DNA from: Microstegium vimineum
Taxonomy: Eukaryota; Streptophyta; Magnoliopsida; Poales; Poaceae
Direction of reading: 5' to 3'
DNA: 64,000 nucleotides
NCBI GenBank assembly: GCA_022036555.1
Contig: CM039128.1
Span: forward strand, 20,609,640-20,673,639
The translations under genes were made by a program, and so were the position numbers. The first letter of the stretch is position 1; the number at the start of each line of letters is the position of its first letter. Below the pieces are notes generated by a model. It had not been told where the DNA came from. It worked only from the letters and a program-made list of their open reading frames with translations, and ran no database searches. Positions 44,403-55,186 of the stretch are shown one piece after another.

Positions 44403-45687
44403 TGTCGGTGTTATGACCCGGGGGTCAAGACCACCAACGAGTAAATTTGTATATCGCGTGCTCCCTCTCTCAGACGTGATGCAAGATGGACACAAGATTT
44501 ATCCTGGTTCGGGCGAAGAAGGCCCTACGTCCAGCGGGGGAGGATGACTTGAATTATCTCGCACCCAAAGCGTGCTCGTACAGGGGGGGTACAAGCAGTG
44601 TTACACGGAGTCGGCCACCCGAGGGGTCGATCGAGCGGCTGTGTGGGTGTGGAGTGTGGACCGGGGTCCTTGAGAGTGGAAGTTTGATCAGAGTCCTAGG
44701 TGAGGCAGGAGCCGATTGATCCGTTCGTCTTCATCCGTCCCTATATTCTACCCCGGCGCCCCCTTTTATAGACCAAGGGGAGTCCCGAGGGTACAGGGTC
44801 CTAATAGTAGAGGTATGGGCGGCGTATTCGCGGCACAATGTTGGCGGAGAGGTGTCAAGCACTGTGGCAGCATGGTCTCCCCGTCCTTCAGACGTCCTTG
44901 GTCGTGGCGGCAGTAGAAGTCGTCGCCGAGCAGTGTCCGCAGGCGGGCACGAGTCCCACGGCCGAAGCGGGACGGGGCGGATGGGACGGCTTCCGTACCG
45001 GAGTTTTTGAAGAGGAGGGGGTCGAGCTCCTGGTCGAGGGAGGGGGATCGAGCCCTGTGTGACTCCGTGGCGTTTTCGAAGTCGTCGCTGAGGGTCGCAC
45101 TGTTCACTTTCCGAGGGGTACTGTTGAAGTCCGTACTCGAGTAGTGGCAGCAGTGGCGGCACAGTTGACGGGAATCGGGGACTTGACGGGGAGTTGGCGG
45201 ATTTGACAGTGGACGCAGGCGCCCATGTCGTCAGGTGGGTTTACTTTTACCCATGCCAGAGTGGTTGGGTTAATCGAATCCTCGTCCGTCGACGGCGCTT
45301 GGAAGGTCGAGGCGTCGACGGGGTTGGGGAGGTCGAAGTCGAGGTAGAGGTCGGGGGGTCGTTCGTTCGATCCCTCGTCCGTCATCGAGGTGGAGTCGGG
45401 GGGTCGCTCGTTCGACCACTCGTCTGCCGTCGAGGTGAAGCCGGGGTCGTTCGTTCGACCCCTCGTCCGTCGTCGAGGTGGAGCCGGGGGTCGTTCGTTC
45501 GACCCCTCGTTCGTCGTCGAGGTGGAGCCGGGCCAGTGGCTTGTTTCCGTAGTCGGTGTAGCGGGGCCCTCGATTGATGGGCCGCGTCTCACCGAGCAGT
45601 GGGCCGGTCCTTGCCTTAAAAATGGTTGCTATGTTTAGCGTTAATTTATCGAAGGGTTTAGGGTACCCCTTACCTTCGTACCCGACA
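44403..45687 (-). repeat. gypsy-1 5' LTR
   Basis: TGTCGGTGTTATGACCC to CCCGACA, matching 30280-31573. The 45-bp tandem array lies at about 45340-45530 (four to five units with the core gttcgacccctcgtccg) in U3. The minus-strand TATA box is at 44764-44771. The GTGAT target duplication follows at 45688. Confidence 0.93.
44764..44771 (-). promoter_or_regulatory. TATA box of gypsy-1 promoter
   Basis: The minus strand reads TTGGTCTATAAAAGGGGG. It lies about 0.9 kb into the LTR and about 0.4 kb before the LTR/gag side, and would drive the genomic RNA. Confidence 0.65.
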
Positions 45688-46463
45688 GTGATGAGAACAC
45701 AATATATTTCTAGCTTATTGCTAATGGTAAGCATAAGAAAACACACATTTTTCTTATTAGAAGGGAACAATACAATTTTTAAAAATGATGATGAACTAAA
45801 AGAACACATTACCTTTTTTACCAGAATTTGTTTGGACCACCAAAGGAGAATAAATTTACTATGTTAGAGAATAGAGTTGATGATATACCATAAGTAAGTG
45901 AAGTAGATAATAACTTTTTAACAATGATGTTTACCAAAAAAGAGGTTCAAGAAGCGATTTTTCAGATGGAACATAACAAAGCACCCGGTCTAGATGGTTT
46001 CCGGCTGAGTTCTATCAGGTGTTTTGGAAGATAATTAAATTTGATTTGTTGGATATGTTCCATGATTTCTACAAGGAAAAATTACTTCCTTTTAGCCCTA
46101 ACTTTGGGATTATAATGTAACTACCAAAATGTTAAAAAGCTATCAAAATTCAACAATATAGACATATTTGCCTATTAAATGTGAGTTTTAAAATCTAAAA
46201 AAAGTTGCAATGAATAGAGAAGGTGGTACGTCCATCCAAAATGGCCTTCCTACCAGGTAGGAATATTTTGGAAGGTGTCCCAATCATGCGCGAAACAATT
46301 CATGAACTGCATAGAAAGAAGAAACTAAATGGTGTCATCTTTAAGGTTGATTTTGAGAAGGCATATGACAAAGTTAAATGACCCTTTTTGCAACAAACCT
46401 TGAGAATGAAAGGATTCTCACCTTTGTGGTGTCAATGGATTCATCAATTTGTCTCGAGGATAG
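45688..46463 (+). pseudogene. L1-type LINE, part 2 (reverse transcriptase, first half)
   Basis: Plus-strand frames include FLLEGNNTIFKNDDELKEHI (linker) and FTKKEVQEAIFQMEHNKAPG followed by LDGF, the conserved start of L1 reverse transcriptase. The motifs with LLNVSFK, IQNGLPTR-type remnants and FKVDFEKAYDKV follow; the last holds the motif A Asp near 46347. About 46388-46463 encodes the QTLRMKGFSPLWCQWIHQFV stretch. Frameshifts and stops are frequent, so the copy is dead. It is cut at GATAG (46459-46463) by gypsy-2. Confidence 0.87.
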
Positions 46464-46792
46464 TGTCGGTGTCTAAAATGGCGGGGTCTAGACGGCCAAC
46501 GACTAAGCTTCCAAGCGTGTCGGAGTTCGGATGGTTACACTCGGAGAACACAGAGGTTTATACTAGTTCAGGCACGAACGCCCTACGTCCAGTGTTTTGT
46601 GGGGTTGTATTGCCGAGCGAGGAGAGCTCGTAGAGGGGAGCTACAAGCTTTGGTGAGAGAGGGAAGCCGGTTCCCATGTCTCGTGCGTATGAGGTTCTTG
46701 GTTCTGGTGTGTGCTCGCGTGTATGCGAGTTTGAGTGTGCGTGAATGAATGTTGAGATGTCGAGAGCGAGAGATTGGAGGTCCATTCTCTCC

Positions 46793-46799
46793 TTTTATA
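46793..46799 (-). promoter_or_regulatory. TATA box in gypsy-2 3' LTR
   Basis: The minus strand reads CGTATAAAAGGAGAG. It is the same as the box at 55518-55524 in the 5' LTR. Confidence 0.6.
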
Positions 46800-47319
46800 C
46801 GTAGGGAGAGATGGAGGAGTACAGTAGAGAGAGGGGGAGTGAACGTGGGCCCGGCTTGGGCTGCTGTCGAGGGGGAGCTTTGTCTTCATTCTGTCTTCCT
46901 TCCTGAGTAAGATTGCGCCAGTAGACACATGTTCGGGTCCTATTCGTCCTTGTTGTGCTGTAGCCATGAGTCTTGTGACCGAGAACTCCGATGTTCCCTT
47001 ACCTGGGCATGGGCTGGGGCTGGTCGCACAGGACCAGGCACCCCCGCGTTCCGTCATACAGGGCTGATGACGCTCTAATCCCTGTTGGAGTGTCCGTCGG
47101 AGGTATGGCGCGGATGTAGTGCGCAGAAGTCGCCAGTTAGGCAACACATGACCTTGTACCGCAGGGTGAACAGAGGTTGACATGGAGACTCATGCCTTGA
47201 ACCCCATCCCTAAGGACAGAGGATACTGTGGACCTTTTGACTATATGGACTAGGACATCCCAGGTTGTTGATGGCGGTGAGATCTCTGAAGGTAAGGGAC
47301 GTCATGGATGACGTCTCCC

Positions 47320-47590
47320 TAGCTCAGATGGGGCGGAAGAGCCCCCGAGGGTTGATGGCGTCACGGATGACACCACCTTGGCTCGGGCGAGGCGAAAGAG
47401 CCCCCGAGGGTTGATGATGTCACGGATGACGCCACCTTGGCTCGGGCGAGGCGGAAGAGCCCCCGTGGGTTGATGACGTCACACATGACGCCACCTTGGC
47501 TCGGGCGAGGCGGAAAGGCCCCTAAGGGTTGATGACATCACGGATGACGCCACCTTGGCTCGGACGAGGCGGAAGAGCCCCCGATGGTGA
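47320..47590 (-). repeat. Tandem array of about 60 bp in gypsy-2 3' LTR U3, with bZIP-type sites
   Basis: Five units share ggctcgggcgaggcggaaga and gggttgatgacgtcacggat. One unit keeps the perfect palindrome TGACGTCA; the others have one change (TGGCGTCA, TGATGTCA, TGACATCA). The array lies between the LTR start and the TATA box in element orientation, i.e. in U3. Confidence 0.85.
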
Positions 47591-47644
47591 TTTTGTATTT
47601 TTGGAGTCTGGTAAATTGGGTAGCCTATTTCTAGGTATCCGACA

Positions 47645-47657
47645 GTAGCCCCCGAGC
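47645..47657 (-). other. gypsy-2 polypurine tract
   Basis: On the minus strand CTCGGGGGCTAC abuts the 3' LTR start. The same core, CTCGGGGGCTAC, serves gypsy-1 at 31574-31586. Confidence 0.75.
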
Positions 47658-48286
47658 CTTCGATGTAGTGAAGGACTACACCGGAGGCTTCTGAGAGTGC
47701 TTATGGTGGTTTGGTTAGATTTTTGGATTCCAGTGGGTGCGCGCGAGCGCACCCGCCGGGTGTATCCCTTGAGGCCTTAGGAGGGAGATTGTTCCTCCTA
47801 AGGGCTTATTCAGAAGTCTTGCATAGTGCTTGACCCTTCGCTTCCCTCATGAGGCGGAGAGGGAGTGGACTGCTCCGTGCGTCAGAGCTAGAGCTCTGGT
47901 CGCACGCCAGCCCTGGCACGGGCTGCACTGTTGGCCTCGGGCTGACGCGTCTTGAAATGGCGAGTCGGCCCTGCGCCGTGCTGTCTTTCGGCCTGTACGG
48001 TCAATTGACCGGTCGAAGACGTGTTTGTCGGATTTCGGGGTCTGACTGCGCCCCCCTGTAGTAGAAAAGTGGGTGTGCCGTGTCTTTCCCGTTCGATGAG
48101 CGGTGCTAGAGCACTGCTTGCCCTGTGGTTAAGACTCCGAACGGCACGCCCTGAGCCACCCGTCTGCTTGGCCATTTATAGCCTCGCCGCACCCTCTTGA
48201 AGTGGGTGCTGTCGCACAATGCGACGTGGTTGGGAGGCAGTGTTGTAGTCTCACGGGCCTGCTACCGCATGCGTGCCCTGGCGGTC

Positions 48287-48295
48287 TATAAATAG
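48287..48295 (+). promoter_or_regulatory. Antisense TATA box in gypsy-2
   Basis: GGTCTATAAATAGGGAC contains TATAAATAG, a consensus plant TATA box, on the strand opposite to the element. A cytosine/adenine-rich stretch (attcacatccacacag) lies 20-40 bases downstream, a usual start-site context, and then an ATG at 48333. Confidence 0.55.
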
Positions 48296-48332
48296 GGACG
48301 GCCGCCTGTGGGGAGATTCACATCCACACAGT

Positions 48333-48524
48333 ATGGCCTACCCTAGATTCTTCCTCCGAGTTCTCGCCGGAGAGTCCCTTGAGCCGCCCGCCCTTTTGAG
48401 AGCTGCACCGGATTCAGAGGAAGTTCTGCGTTGGGAGCGCCACCGTCTCATGTCATCGGACGAGAGATATCAGGGGGAGTTTTGCAGCATGTGCAATTCT
48501 TCCACGTCATCTCGTCCCACGTGA
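48333..48524 (+). CDS. Small antisense reading frame in gypsy-2 (63 codons), function unknown
   Basis: It starts MAYPRFFLRVLAGESLEPPA and ends with CSMCNSSTSSRPT before TGA. The ATG is the first one after the TATA box at 48287-48295 (38 bases after the box ends), which is why this start was chosen over the longer open frame from 48273. It has an acidic and arginine-rich middle and a CSMC pair near the end. I do not recognise it. It could be exon 1 of a longer spliced antisense transcript comparable to that of gypsy-1, or a chance frame behind a chance TATA box. Confidence 0.35.
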   Translation: MAYPRFFLRVLAGESLEPPALLRAAPDSEEVLRWERHRLMSSDERYQGEFCSMCNSSTSSRPT

Positions 48525-50306
48525 CGGTCGTGCTCCCTTGCCGTCTCCCATAGCAGGGGGCCAAGGATGCGTCTAGCGGAAAGACTGTGCGGTCTGCCCG
48601 CACATTTTTCTAAGCTAGGCATTCCTTGGGCCTGCTGGTGGCTAAACCACCGTTGGGAGACGGTAGACCTGTGGGCTGGCGAGTTTGGTTGCGTCCAGGT
48701 GAGGACATATCAGTGCCGCTCCCCGACGCCCTAGGGATTAGAAAATGTTCGCCCGCGCATGCGCACGTGGTCACCTTGATCATGTAGCACCTGTGTAGAC
48801 ACTGGTGCTGCACGCCTTGCTGGGCTTCGAGGGGGTGGTCCTGAACGCCTCTCGGTGCTGGTGAACGCCTTCCCGGTGTAGGGTAGGGCATGTCGCCAGA
48901 CCGATGGGTGCTCCGCGGCTCGGCATTCGAAGCGCGACCCAGAAAAATGCTTGACAACCTCGTCATGCCTTTTTCTGGGGGCGCAGCCGACCGCGCAGGT
49001 CTTGGGTGATGGTGGTGCGGTCGCTGCTCCGTCCCGAGAGACGAAGCAGGGGCAGTTGGCTCGTTGGACGCTCGCCTGATAGGCAGCCCTTGGAGCAAAG
49101 TTACCGGTGCACGCAGGGCGTTAGTCGCTTGCCCTGTTTTCCTTTCCTTTGGCCCTTGGTCGGGATCTCCCTTCAGTCCATCTTGTATTTGTTTTGGTCT
49201 GGCCCTTGTGGCACCTGAAAAGTATGTAACCTTCGTAAGGATTATCATATAAGAATGTGACGTTTGTTTATCGTTTTTACCTGTGTGGACCTCTATCGCG
49301 TGAGGCTTGGCGCGTCTTTTTCCCTCTCCGTTATCCAGTTGCTAGAACCGGTAGGAGAGGTGCGGCGGCAGCCCCCGAGTCTCTACTCGATGTAAAGAAG
49401 CGTCTTAGGTCTGTGTTGTGTTTACGTGCGTTCCCCGTGCCTCTCTCCGCGAGAAGGGGGAGTATGAGCCGGACCATGCTCTCCTCGAGGCAGACGAACC
49501 ATGGATGCTCGTCGAGGTAATAACAGGAAAATCTGAGTGGGGTGCTCGGTTCCCGTTCGCTGGGGTTCCGGCTTGTGGCCCATGTCGTGGCTCACCCCAA
49601 ATCGGTTTCATCTAGTAGCCGGGTCCGTTCGATGGGTCCTGGGGGCCTGCTGCCTTCCTTCGGTATGAATACCATGAACCAATCATCCGTAAAGACGAAC
49701 TCAAATACGAAACCGGGAAATGACCTTAGCATCCGATTGCTAGGCTGATGACCGCTAGCGTGTCCATTTCCTATTCGCCCCTCGCTCTATTGCCCTGAGA
49801 CGGCCGTTTCAAACTCCGCTGGGTCGGCCTTCATATCTCTGGACCATAGCGGGCCATCGGGGCATCTATAGCCCTTATCCCTTGGTCTTACCTAGACCTG
49901 GAGGTCGTCCCCGTTGGTGTTGGTGTGTACGCGTTCGTCCGATCTCTGGATGCGTCGGGTGAACCGTGTCGGGGGTCGGGCCGAGCCCTACTTGCGCTTG
50001 GGGGTAAGCGTGGCATTGAGCCTAGTGTCCCTGCGAATGTCAGAAAAGATGTTTTCGCATGCGAGCGGGGACAGAATTCGAGCGAAAACGACCGAACACA
50101 GGGAGGAGATCGGGACGGGGCAAGATTTTATTGAAAACAAATCGAGGAAAAGCATCCCCTTTATCCAGCCCCCGAGTAAGACATGCAACCACAGGCTAGG
50201 AGCGCATCTTTCTTAGCGTTCGGGCTGCGTGTCGGCTGCATGGCGTATATTGAATGTTTTCTAAAGGAAAGATACATACGGGTGCATGTGATTCGGGGGG
50301 AGATGT

Positions 50307-51616
50307 TTAGGGATAGAAGCGACGTAGATTTTTGATGTTCCAGGCATTGGAGAAGACTTGGCTGTCGGGACCCACGGTGGCGATCTTGTAGCTTCCAGGG
50401 TGGAGGACCTCCACCACGACGTACGACCCTTCCCACGACGGCGTGAGTTTGTGCTTGTCTTTGTTGCTTTGCCCGAGCCGAAGCACCAGGTTGCTGATGT
50501 TTAATTCGTGCTTGCGGACGCGGCGGTCGTGGTACCTCTGGAGGGCCTGCTGGTACTTTGCGGAGTGTAGGAGGGCGATGTCCCTTGCTTCGTCTAGCTG
50601 GTCCACGACGTCCTCCATGTTGGCTTGGTTGCCCTCCTCGTCGTAAGCCTTGACCCGCGGGGAACCGTACTCTAGGTCGGTGGGGAGCACGGCCTCCGCC
50701 CCGTAGAGCATGAAGAAAGGGGAGCAGCCGGTGGCTCTGCTCTGGGTCGTTCTGAGGCTCCAGAGGACGGCTGTCAATTCCGCGACCCAACGGGCTCCGA
50801 ACTTTTTAAGCCGGCTGAAGATTCTTGGTTTTAACCCGTGCAGGATCATCTCGTTGGCGCGCTCGACCTGCCCATTCGTTTGGGGTGCGCGACGGCGGCC
50901 CAGTCCACCCGGATGTGGTTCCTATCGCAGAAGTCTAGGAACTTCTTGCTAGTGAATTGGGTGCCGTTGTCGGTGATGATCATGTTGGGCACTCCGAATC
51001 GATATATTATGTCTGTGAAGAACATGACTGCCTGCTCCGACTTGATCCGGGCGAGGGGGCGTGCCTCGATCCACTTCAAGAATTTGTCGATGGCGACGAG
51101 AAGGTGGTCGAAGCCCCCGGGTGCCCTGGACAGTGGTCCCACTATGTCCAAACCCCAGACCGCGAAAGGCCATGTGAGGGGGGTGGTCTGTAGCGCCTGC
51201 GCGGGCACATGAGTCTTGTTGGTATAGAACTGGCACCCTTCACAAGCATGTACTACCTTCGTGGCGTTTGCTACGACTGTTGGCCAGTAGAAACCTTGGC
51301 GGAAAGCCTTTCCGATGATCGTGTGGGGGGCTGCGTGGTGCCCGCAGTCTCCCGCGTGTATGTCCTCCAGCAGGCTCACACCCTGCTCCGTGGGGATGCA
51401 ACGCTGTAAGATTCCCGGGGGGCTGTGCCTGTAGAGTTCGTGGTCGATAATGACGAAGCACTTGGCGCGCCGCGCGATGCGGCGTGCTTTGTTCCTGTCG
51501 TCGAGGAGGCGCTCCCGAACCAACCAATCCAGGATAGGTACCCTCCAGTCGGGGGGAGGGTCGTCGTCACCGATCGGTGCGTCGTCCCCGGCGTCGCGTA
51601 CCTCCTCGATGTCCAT
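50307..51616 (-). pseudogene. gypsy-2 integrase (one main frameshift)
   Basis: The first frame (50846-51616) holds the zinc region (HAGDCGHHAAPHT, CEGCQFYTN) and the core with FAVWGLDIVGPLSRAPGG (first Asp) and MIITDNGTQFTSKKF (second Asp). A frameshift near 50870 falls in the segment that holds the catalytic Glu (hPkr-mGRSS in place of NGQVERAN). The second frame (50307-50849) gives the rest, with LRTTQSRATGCSPFFMLYG, PTDLEYGSPRVKAYDEE and the final NAWNIKNLRRFYP. Lengths agree with the Tat integrase. It would be close to intact but for that shift. Confidence 0.9.
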
Positions 51617-51659
51617 GACCTTTGCCGTGGTAATCTCCGGGTTTCGGCCTTGGGTTCCA

Positions 51660-53487
51660 CGTGCCAGGTGACGGACAGCTTGTGAAGGTCGCTGGCGAAG
51701 ACTCCGGGCGGGACCGTACCCCGACTGGAAGCCAGCTTCGCGAGCTCGTCCGCCGCCTCGTTGTATCTTCTGGCGATGTGGTTGAGTTCCAGGCCATCAA
51801 ATTTTTCCTCCAGGTGGCGGACCACCTGGCAGTATGCTGTCATCTTTGGGTCGTGGCAGTTTGACTCCTTCATAACTTGTTCGACTACGAGCTAGGAGTC
51901 GCCTCGCACGTCGAGCCTTTTGATGCCCAACTTCGTTGCTATGTGTATCCCGTTTACCAGGGCCTCGTATTCCGCGACGTTGTTAGACGCTGGGAAGAAC
52001 ATATGGATCATGTACTTGAGTTGGACCCCGAGCGGGGAGATGAAAACCAGGGCGGTACCGGCACCAGTCTTCATCAGCGATCCGTCGAAATACATGACCC
52101 AAAACTCCTGGTTCTCCACCGCCGGTGGCAACTGAATCTCGGTCCACTCGGCGACGAAATCCGCGAGGACCTGGGATTTGATGGGCGTCCATGGTGCATA
52201 AGAGATAAACTCCCCCATGAGTTCCAATCCCCACTTCACCACCCTCGCCGTAGCCTCGCGACTCTGTATCACCTCTCCGAGGGGGTAGGATGACACAACG
52301 GTGACGTGGTGGCTGTCGAAATAGTGGGCCAGCTTTCTCCGTGTGATGAGAACCGCGTAAAGGAGCTTCTGGATTCGAGGGTACCTGGTCTTGGTCTCGG
52401 ATAGTACCTCGTTGATGAAGTATACCGGTCGCTGGACCTTTAGCGCGTGTCCCTCCTCCTCCCTTTCGACGATGATGACGGAGCTCACCACCTGGGTGGT
52501 GGCGGCTATGTATAGGAGAAGGTCCTCGCGCAGCGTTGGCGGAACGAGGATGGGTGCGCTTGTGAGGATCGCCTTGAGCTTGTCCAGGGCCTCCTGCGCC
52601 TCGGGGGTCCAGGTGAAGTGTTCGGTCTTCTTGAGAAGTCGGTAAAGGGGGAAGCCTCGTTCGCCGAGGCGCGAGATGAAATAGCTCAAAGACACGAGGC
52701 ATCCCATGACCCGCTGCACCCCCTTCACGTTGCGGATTGCTCCCATACTGGCGATGGCAGAGATTTTATCGGGATTGACCTCGATGCCACGCTCGGAGAC
52801 TATGAAGCCGAGAAGCATGCCGCGCGGCATCCCAAACACGCACTTCTCGGGATTGAGCTTGACGCGCTTGAGTCTCATAGCCTCGAACGCTGTCTCGAGG
52901 TCTGCGACCATGGTTTCCGTCCGCTTGGACTTCACCACGATGTCGTCCACATACGCCTCAACTATCGTCCCGATGAGTTTCCCAAAAACCGAGCGCATGC
53001 ACCGCTGGTACGTGGCTCCCGCGTTCCTGAGTTCGAATGGCATAGTGACGTAGCAGAAAGAGCTAAACAGCGTGATGAAGGATGTCGCAAGCTGATCGGA
53101 TTCCTTCATCTAGATTTGGTGGTAACCGGAGTATGCATCGAGGAACAAAAGTGTTTCGCACCCCGAGGTGGAATCGACGATTTGATCGATACACGACAGA
53201 GGGTACGGGTCCTTGCCGCATGCCTTGTTCAGGCTGGTGTAATCTACACACATTCTCCATTTTCCGCTCTTCTTCTTAACTAGCACTGGATTAGATAACC
53301 ATTCGGGATGGAATACCTCTTTGATGAATCCAGCCGCCAGAAGTTTGTGGAGCTCCTCCCCGATGGCCCGCCGCTTCTCCTCGTCGAAACGGCGTAGGCG
53401 TTGCTTCACCGGCTGGGCCCTGGATTGAATCATCAAAGCGTGCTCGGCCACATCTCTCGGTATGCCCGGAACGTCCGCGGGCTCCAT
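51660..53487 (-). pseudogene. gypsy-2 reverse transcriptase and RNase H segments with two in-frame TAG stops
   Basis: The same frame runs through 53110-53487 (KPVKQRLRRFDEEKR-type start, CVDYTSLNKACGKDPYPLSC, FLDAYSGYHQI with the motif A Asp), TAG, and 51892-53109 (TMPFELRNAGATYQRC-type segment, EAYVDDIVVKS with YVDD at 52942-52953, thumb, first RNase H). The archaeal-type RNase H follows with YFDGSLMKTGAGTALVFISP. A second TAG after RLDVRGDS precedes 51690-51873 (LNHIARRYNEAADELAKLAS). Both stops sit where related elements have Lys or Gln codons (AAG and CAG), one substitution away. Beyond 51690 the frame shifts before integrase. Confidence 0.88.
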
Positions 53488-53639
53488 GCGAACATATCGC
53501 CATTCACGTGGAGAAAATCGACAAGCGCCAATTCCTGCTCCCGATCTAGGGAGGCGCTGATGCGCAACACTCGATCGTTCGTCTTGGACGGATTGAGGAA
53601 GATTTCTTTTACCCCTTCTAGGGGGTGAAGTTGCTCGTG

Positions 53640-54316
53640 CCCTTAGAGTCGACTCTCTCGTTGCTCGCGGCCTCGGCTGCCGCCGCTAGCTCCGGTCATC
53701 GTGCCGCAACCATTGCCTTCTCGCAACTGTCCACGTCGCACTGGTATGCCTCTGCAAGCTCGGAGGTGACCGTGATGACCTCGTGAGGGCCTGGCATTTT
53801 GAGCTTGAGGTAGGTGTAGTTCGGAATGGCCATGAACTTCGCGTAGCACGACCTTCCCAACACCGCATGGCAGGGCGCGTGGTAGTGAGCGACCTCGAGG
53901 GTGAGGAGATCGGTCTAGAAGTTATCCGACTCCCCAAACGTAATGGGCAAGTCAACCTGCCCGAGGGGTATGGAAGGCTTCCCGGGGACGATTCCATGGA
54001 AGGCAACCCCCTCCAGGCGAAGTTTTTTCCGAGGTACCTTTAGGGCCTCGGAGGCGTTGTAGAACATGATGTTGAGGTCACTGCCCCCGTCCATCAATAC
54101 CTTAGTGAAGTGTATGCCCCCTATGATCGGGTCCACGATAAGTGGATAGCATCCCGGATGGGTGATGCATTTCGGGTGGTCGCCTTGCCCGAACGTGATG
54201 TCGGTCTCCGACCAGTCGAGGAAGACAAGGGCCGTCAGGATGGCCGTGAAGACCTCGCGTCGCTCCTGCTCCTGCCGACGCTCGTGGTATCCGTTCCCCG
54301 AATCGCCGAAGATCAT
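53640..54316 (-). pseudogene. gypsy-2 protease and linker
   Basis: The frame 53915-54316 has the active-site KVLMDGGSDLNIMFYNASEA, preceded by the ITFGQGDHPKCITHPGCYPL segment common to Tat elements. It is interrupted near 53915 by a TAG and continues in another frame (53686-54006) with the YTYLKLKMPGP-type segment. Polyprotein processing would be its role. Confidence 0.8.
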
Positions 54317-55164
54317 GAGGCATTTGTCCTCAGGGGGGAAAGGTTGTTGCGACCCCTGCCCCCATTTTCGATGATTGAGAGATACCTAGCCATCTTGTCA
54401 TACTGCTGAAGAGTGTGTCTGACCGGCATGCTATAGTATGGGCACGACTTGGTGAGGATGTCGTCGTAGTCGCCTCCCTTCCTCCCGCCGTGGGGAGGAA
54501 AAGGAGGCCTACGATCCGCTGATGCGACCGCGTCGTCGCAGCCGCGTCGCGACCTGCCCTTTGCCTTGCTGGAATGGGAGGTCACGCTGATCGCCTTTCC
54601 GCCCGGTGTATAGGTCGCGACGACGTCAGGAGGTGCCTGCAGACTGGCCGTCGCTGTCGTTTCTTGGGTCTCCGTCCTGAGCCGCCGGGCCTCCCGAGGT
54701 TCAGCCGTTGGAGGTCTGGGAACCACGGGTCGCCCCGCGGTGTGAGCGCCGGAGCTCCCATTTCGCGTACGGGTGTGTTGTGCTCGGAAGAGAGCGACTG
54801 CCCCCCCCCCCGCGAGCTGCGCCGCTGTGTTGGCGAACGCGGAGTAGATGTTGTGCAGGGACTCCCGAGTCGCCTGGGGTCCCATGAGCGTGTCGAGCCG
54901 ATGCTCGAACCGAGGATAATCATCCCGCGGGACGACCGCCCCACGAGCGGCTTGTTCCCCGGAGGGAGACAGATGGAGGTGGGCCATGGATGCGGTGATG
55001 GCGTCCATGGCTACCTTGGAGGATGCCGTAGGGCGACGGAGAGCCAGATCGGCCCCCTGCCCGTGGCACTGAAAGTCCAAGCTACCAAAACGAACAATGG
55101 AGCCCGGAGCGAAATCAACGTGACGATCAACCATCTGAAACTTGAAAATACGGGTGACACGCAA
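54313..55164 (-). CDS. gypsy-2 gag, internally deleted
   Basis: An open frame of 283 codons. The N-terminus has short basic and disordered stretches, a DYPRFEHRLDTLMG segment and a long Arg/Thr/Pro-rich linker. The C-terminal end has DILTKSCPYYSMPVRHTLQQ, the counterpart of the nucleocapsid-like segment at about 42.1 kb in gypsy-1. The capsid core between them (the WLADF / RRWLE / LRAFTHRFS part, about 300 residues in gypsy-1) is absent without a frame break. The product could therefore not assemble on its own. It overlaps the protease frame by a few bases. Confidence 0.75.
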   Translation of the reverse strand: MRVTRIFKFQMVDRHVDFAPGSIVRFGSLDFQCHGQGADLALRRPTASSKVAMDAITASMAHLHLSPSGEQAARGAVVPRDDYPRFEHRLDTLMGPQATRESLHNIYSAFANTAAQLAGGGAVALFRAQHTRTRNGSSGAHTAGRPVVPRPPTAEPREARRLRTETQETTATASLQAPPDVVATYTPGGKAISVTSHSSKAKGRSRRGCDDAVASADRRPPFPPHGGRKGGDYDDILTKSCPYYSMPVRHTLQQYDKMARYLSIIENGGRGRNNLSPLRTNAS

Positions 55165-55170
55165 ATGCCC

Positions 55171-55186
55171 CCTACCTGGCGCGCCA
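55171..55186 (-). other. gypsy-2 primer-binding site
   Basis: The minus strand reads TGGCGCGCCAGGTAGG two bases after the 5' LTR end, identical to gypsy-1. Confidence 0.9.

Larger units (their letters stand above)
30280..45687 (-). mobile_element. Ty3/gypsy retrotransposon gypsy-1, Tat clade (RIRE2/RIRE3-like), complete with both LTRs
   Basis: It is 15,408 bp long, with LTRs of about 1.29 kb that begin TGTCGGTGTTATGACCC and end CCCGACA on the plus strand. A perfect 5-bp target duplication GTGAT lies at 30275-30279 and 45688-45692. On the minus strand the order is primer site, gag, protease, reverse transcriptase, RNase H and integrase, which defines Ty3/gypsy. Integrase ends at 37905, and a 6.3 kb extra region follows with a long antisense reading frame, as in the Tat clade. 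Many frameshifts break the pol frames. It is inserted in an L1-type LINE. Confidence 0.95.
46464..47644 (-). repeat. gypsy-2 3' LTR
   Basis: It is bounded by GATAG/TGTCGG on the left and ATCCGACA before the purine tract on the right. It matches 55189-56371 with a few per cent differences by eye. A roughly 60-bp tandem array lies at about 47320-47590 and a minus-strand TATA box at 46793-46799. Confidence 0.93.
47658..50306. other. Spacer between integrase and 3' LTR of gypsy-2
   Basis: 2.65 kb with no pol homology and no minus-strand gene. It is the position that holds the antisense reading frame in gypsy-1. Short plus-strand frames are present, of which only 48333-48524 has a promoter-like signal. 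Others (47849-48061, 49257-49520, 49914-50216) have no supporting signal. Confidence 0.6.

Noticed and set aside
47320..47590. Regular repeats resembling a CRISPR array
   Set aside because: Units are contiguous with no unique spacers, occur in both LTRs of a retrotransposon, and the genome is a plant.
51877..53283. Plus-strand frames up to 221 codons opposite gypsy-2 reverse transcriptase
   Set aside because: Antisense shadows of the GC-rich pol frame; the minus strand carries the clear motifs.
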